DNA from: Actinomycetota bacterium
Lineage (GTDB): Bacteria > Actinomycetota > Thermoleophilia > Gaiellales > Gaiellaceae
Length of the DNA stretch: 64,000 bases
Assembly: GCA_009702325.1 (NCBI GenBank)
Contig: WLID01000001.1
Location: 722,023 to 786,022 of the forward strand
Direction: 5' to 3'
Shown: positions 61,679 through 64,000 of the stretch, piece after piece
Layout of the letters: each line of letters starts with the position of its first letter
Numbering within the stretch: position 1 is the stretch's first letter
Program-made: the position numbers and the translations under genes
The notes under the pieces: model-generated
Databases searched by the model: none
What the model saw: the letters and a program-made list of their open reading frames with translations, nothing else
Told to the model about the DNA's origin: nothing

Positions 61679-62259
61679 CCGTTCCCATCGCCGTCGCCAT
61701 CACTGGCGGGATCGGCGCGGGAAAGAGTGAGGCACTCGCCGCGTTTGGGCGTCATGGCGCCGCGACGGTATCGGCCGATGAGATCGTTCACGAGCTCTTG
61801 CGCCGCGATGAGGTGAAGGCGGCCGTTGTTGAGCGGCTTGGGCACGGCGTTGTTGGCCCCGACGGGATGCTCGACCGCAAGGCGATCGCGACCGTCGTCT
61901 TCAACGATCGCGAGGCTCTCGCGTGGCTCGAAGCCCTCTTGCACCCGCTGGTGTCGGCGGAATACCTTGTTTGGCGTGAGTTGCTTGGGCAGCTCCCGCA
62001 GCCGCCGAAGGTGTGCGTGACTGAGGTGCCGTTGCTCTACGAGAGCGGTGGTGAGGGTCGGTTCGACAAGGTGGTCGCGATCTCTGCGCCGAGGAAATTG
62101 CGGCAGGCACGCTCATTGGTGGCAACCGACGATCGTGAGCAGCGATTGTTGCCGGACGCGGAGAAGCTCAAGCGCGCCGACTTTGCATACGTGAATACGG
62201 GTTCGCTTGAGGAGCTCGACGCGTTCGTCGGCTCGGTCATGGCTGATCTCGGCGCATGA
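61675..62259 (+). CDS. coaE: dephospho-CoA kinase
   Basis: A 194-residue P-loop kinase for the last step of coenzyme A synthesis. Walker A ITGGIGAGKSEAL, DEIVHELL, DGMLDRKAIATVVFND and ESGGEGRFDKVVAISAPRKL are the family motifs. It starts at GTG 61675 in a GTGA overlap with rpsA, and overlaps the next gene by ATGA, so the three are co-translated. Confidence 0.94.
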   Translation: MTVPIAVAITGGIGAGKSEALAAFGRHGAATVSADEIVHELLRRDEVKAAVVERLGHGVVGPDGMLDRKAIATVVFNDREALAWLEALLHPLVSAEYLVWRELLGQLPQPPKVCVTEVPLLYESGGEGRFDKVVAISAPRKLRQARSLVATDDREQRLLPDAEKLKRADFAYVNTGSLEELDAFVGSVMADLGA

Positions 62260-62804
62260 GGCGGCTCGAAGTCGCTCTCGTCGTTGTGGCGGCGGTTGCG
62301 GCGGGCTTCACGCTGTATGTGTGGAAGGCGAGTCCACCGTGGTTTGAGCGGCTGCGGTATCCGCTCCACTACAGCACGATCGTGGTGGAGCGGGCGAAGG
62401 CGAACGACCTTGACCCGGCATTGCTCGCAGCGGTGATCTATGAGGAGTCGCGTTTCAATCCCACGGCGGAGTCGCGCTCAGGGGCAATTGGTCTGATGCA
62501 GTTGACGCCCGACACGGCGAAGGGGATCGCGATCCGCACGGGCGGTACCGCATTTCGGTTGAGCGACCTGACGAACCCCGCGATCAACATCCGGTACGGC
62601 TCCTGGTACCTCCGCCTCTTGCTGACGAAGTACGGCGATCTGCGCCTCGCTCTCGCTGCGTACAACGCGGGGCAGGGGAACGTCGACCGATGGAAGACCG
62701 CGGGACTCACGATCCAGTTTCCCGAGACGCGGGTGTACGTCGAGCACATTGAGCGTCTGCAGCGGGTCTATCGCGACGCTTGGAAGTCGCAGCTGTACGG
62801 CTGA
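62256..62804 (+). CDS. lytic transglycosylase (SLT domain)
   Basis: A 182-residue protein with an N-terminal membrane anchor (VALVVVAAVAAGFTLYVWKA) and an SLT domain. The catalytic Glu is in LLAAVIYEESRFNPTAESRS, followed by AIGLMQLTPDTAKGIA and NPAINIRYGSWYLRLLL and LALAAYNAGQGNVDRW. It cuts the glycan strand of peptidoglycan. The overlap with coaE (ATGA) is a common actinobacterial pairing. Confidence 0.92.
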   Translation: MRRLEVALVVVAAVAAGFTLYVWKASPPWFERLRYPLHYSTIVVERAKANDLDPALLAAVIYEESRFNPTAESRSGAIGLMQLTPDTAKGIAIRTGGTAFRLSDLTNPAINIRYGSWYLRLLLTKYGDLRLALAAYNAGQGNVDRWKTAGLTIQFPETRVYVEHIERLQRVYRDAWKSQLYG

Positions 62805-62819
62805 GCTGTCACGGCGCGG

Positions 62820-62825
62820 CAGAAT
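62820..62825 (+). promoter_or_regulatory. -10-like box of the Rrf2 gene
   Basis: CAGAAT, exactly 6 bases before ATG 62832, the same hexamer and spacing as upstream of lysA. Confidence 0.35.
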
Positions 62826-62831
62826 GCAGAG

Positions 62832-63284
62832 ATGCGCGTCTCAGCAAAGGTCGATTATGCGATTCGGGCGATGGTAGAGCTTGCCGCGACGCCTGAGGGT
62901 GGGCCGCGAAAGGCCGAGCAGCTCTCGACGTCACAGCAGATTCCCATCAAGTTCCTTGAGAACATCATGCTCGACCTGCGACACGCTGGTCTTGTGCGTA
63001 GCCAACGTGGGGTCGATGGTGGTTACTGGCTCGCGAAGCCGGCCAGTGAGATCACGCTGGCCGCGGTGATCCGGGCGGTTGAAGGGTCGCTGGCGGATGT
63101 TCGCGGCGTCCGGGCTGAGGCGCTTGCGTTTGACGGCACAGCAAAGCCGCTCCGCGACGTTTGGGTTGCTGTCCGTGCGGGGCTCCGTCGGGTGCTCGAC
63201 ACGGTGACCATCGCCGACGTGGCGGCGGGGGAGCTCCCTGACGTGGTGGCCGATCTGACGGCCGAGCCGAACGCCTGGGCTTAG
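62832..63284 (+). CDS. Rrf2-family transcription regulator without cluster cysteines
   Basis: A 150-residue winged-helix protein. The Rrf2 core is VSAKVDYAIRAMVELAATPE, then QIPIKFLENIMLDLRHAGLV, GGYWLAKPASEITLAAVIRA and VEGSL. It has no cysteines, so it cannot hold the Fe-S cluster of IscR or NsrR; a CymR-like, cluster-free regulator is inferred. Target genes are unknown, although the divergent or neighbouring genes are candidates. It converges on the GNAT gene with a 4-base overlap of stops. Confidence 0.9.
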   Translation: MRVSAKVDYAIRAMVELAATPEGGPRKAEQLSTSQQIPIKFLENIMLDLRHAGLVRSQRGVDGGYWLAKPASEITLAAVIRAVEGSLADVRGVRAEALAFDGTAKPLRDVWVAVRAGLRRVLDTVTIADVAAGELPDVVADLTAEPNAWA

Positions 63285-63937
63285 GCAGTCCGCGGCGCCG
63301 CGGGAATGTCGTCGGGTGTGAGCCCGAGCAGCGGTAGGCAGGGAGCGAGGCCTTCAACTTCAACGACCGGCCGGTTCTGTGCGAACCAATTCTCGCGTGT
63401 CAGCCGAAAGAGGATCGCGTCGGAGGCCGCGTCCGCGACGCGATCGCGCCGATGCCCGTTTTCCCTGTATCCGAGCTTCCGCGAGACGCCGATCCAACCC
63501 TGCTGGGTGAGGTACGCGCCGGAGTGGGCGAGTTCGGCACCGAGATACGAGAAGGCGAACGACAACACTGCCGCCCGCATCTCGGTGCCGATTCCCTTGC
63601 CCTGGAGTTCCCGCGAAAGCCACGAGCCAGTACCGATGTCGCGGACGATGCGGAATGAGAGGCCCCGGAGCTGCTGGACACCAACGGGATTGCCGTCGAG
63701 ATAGACGGCAAAAGGGAGATCCCAGGCATCCGGCTTCCAGGTAGCACGTTGCGCCCAGAAGTACTGCACGAACCCGCTATCCCACTGGTCTTCCGGTCGC
63801 TCTGTCCAGAGGTTGCCGAAGGGGCGTACGTCGGGGTCGTGCACACCGCGGCGGGCAACCGCGGCAAGCTCCGCCAGCTCGCTGTCGACGGGAGGTCGGA
63901 GGACGAGCCGCTCGGTTCGGAGCGTGAGTCCGAAGAT
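63281..63937 (-). CDS. GNAT N-acetyltransferase, start codon unclear
   Basis: About 218 residues of a RimJ/RimL-type acetyltransferase: RTERLVLRPPVDSELAELA, then HDPDVRPFGNLWTERPEDQW, YLDGNPVGVQQL and WLSRELQGKGIGTEMRAAVL (acetyl-CoA loop). The first canonical start is GTG 63844, but the family N-terminus is encoded upstream of it and an in-frame stop lies at 63943. Only ATC 63937 or a mid-domain CTG is available between, so a start cannot be fixed. The region upstream is a perfect 21-bp inverted repeat. Confidence 0.8.
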   Translation of the reverse strand: MFGLTLRTERLVLRPPVDSELAELAAVARRGVHDPDVRPFGNLWTERPEDQWDSGFVQYFWAQRATWKPDAWDLPFAVYLDGNPVGVQQLRGLSFRIVRDIGTGSWLSRELQGKGIGTEMRAAVLSFAFSYLGAELAHSGAYLTQQGWIGVSRKLGYRENGHRRDRVADAASDAILFRLTRENWFAQNRPVVEVEGLAPCLPLLGLTPDDIPAAPRTA

Positions 63938-63981
63938 CGGCTAGAGGGACGCGACCCTGTCGTCCCTCTAGCCGATCTTCG
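63931..63981. repeat. perfect 21-bp inverted repeat at the window end
   Basis: Bases 63931-63951 and 63961-63981 are exact reverse complements around a 9-base loop. The arms begin cgaagatcggctagaggg. It overlaps the expected start of the GNAT gene, so it may be a strong terminator of a gene outside the window, an operator, or an assembly fold-back at a contig end. Confidence 0.75.
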
Positions 63982-64000
63982 TGCGTGAGGAGGGTGGAGG

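Overview
The window is GC-rich (about 64 percent), almost wholly coding chromosomal DNA from a bacterium that I place in the Actinomycetota, most likely a Thermoleophilia-type lineage. The basis is the fused FO synthase (CofG and CofH in one protein), an F420-type PPOX oxidoreductase, the order hrcA-dnaJ-prmA-mtaB-HIT-yqeY-phoH-ybeY-dgkA/PAP2-cdd-era, and many start codons that sit 6-8 bases after a TANNNT -10 box (leaderless transcripts). The phylum is a reasonable inference; the class is a guess. No phage, CRISPR array, insertion sequence with a transposase, or rRNA was seen.

Layout. 1-5000: a partial ABC ATPase of doubtful integrity, a lone GroES-like protein, an FkbM methyltransferase, an ABM-domain protein, a 195-bp element bounded by 18-bp inverted repeats, three tRNA-Ser genes on the minus strand each followed by a hairpin, a secreted HNH-type protein and small unknown proteins. 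5065-6373 (minus): a membrane-anchored cytochrome c and an aquaporin. 6502-11748: a four-gene operon ending in FO synthase, linking F420 precursor synthesis to a PPOX protein, a GST-like protein and a DUF255 thioredoxin-fold protein. 11754-15614: lysA (minus) and leuS, the latter behind a possible leader-peptide attenuator. 15678-20848: comEA, comEC (without its metallo-beta-lactamase domain), an opposed six-repeat protein gene broken by a frameshift, holA and rpsT. 20949-35462: murJ, lepA, a small zinc protein, hemW, hrcA, dnaJ, prmA, an MFS exporter, mtaB, HIT, yqeY, phoH, ybeY, an undecaprenol/diacylglycerol kinase-PAP2 fusion, cdd and era.

35529-43602: a lipoprotein, then deoC with a collagen-like mini-protein, an active aldehyde dehydrogenase, a GNAT protein, a cysteine-free truncated aldehyde dehydrogenase and an MBL protein (probably deoxyribose and aldehyde catabolism), a TIM-barrel-like protein, a lipoprotein and a Tat-exported DyP-like protein. 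43606-48760 (minus): pfkA, an M23 peptidase and a znuA-znuC-znuB-znuB zinc uptake operon. 48871-49541: a truncated membrane-protein remnant, tRNA-Leu and a glutaredoxin-like protein. 49705-53867: livH-livM-livG-livF without a binding protein. 53906-58707: crcB, a degenerate LarA-like protein and polA. 58867-59770: two gene fragments apparently joined by a deletion. 59785-63937: a secreted protein, rpsA, coaE, a lytic transglycosylase, an Rrf2 regulator and a GNAT gene whose start lies in a perfect 21-bp inverted repeat.

The most notable themes are the pervasive leaderless starts (at least 16 loci), two genes that seem to start with CTG inside CTGA stop/start overlaps, the leuS leader ORF and terminator, the six-repeat cysteine protein with a homopolymer frameshift, and several deletion scars.
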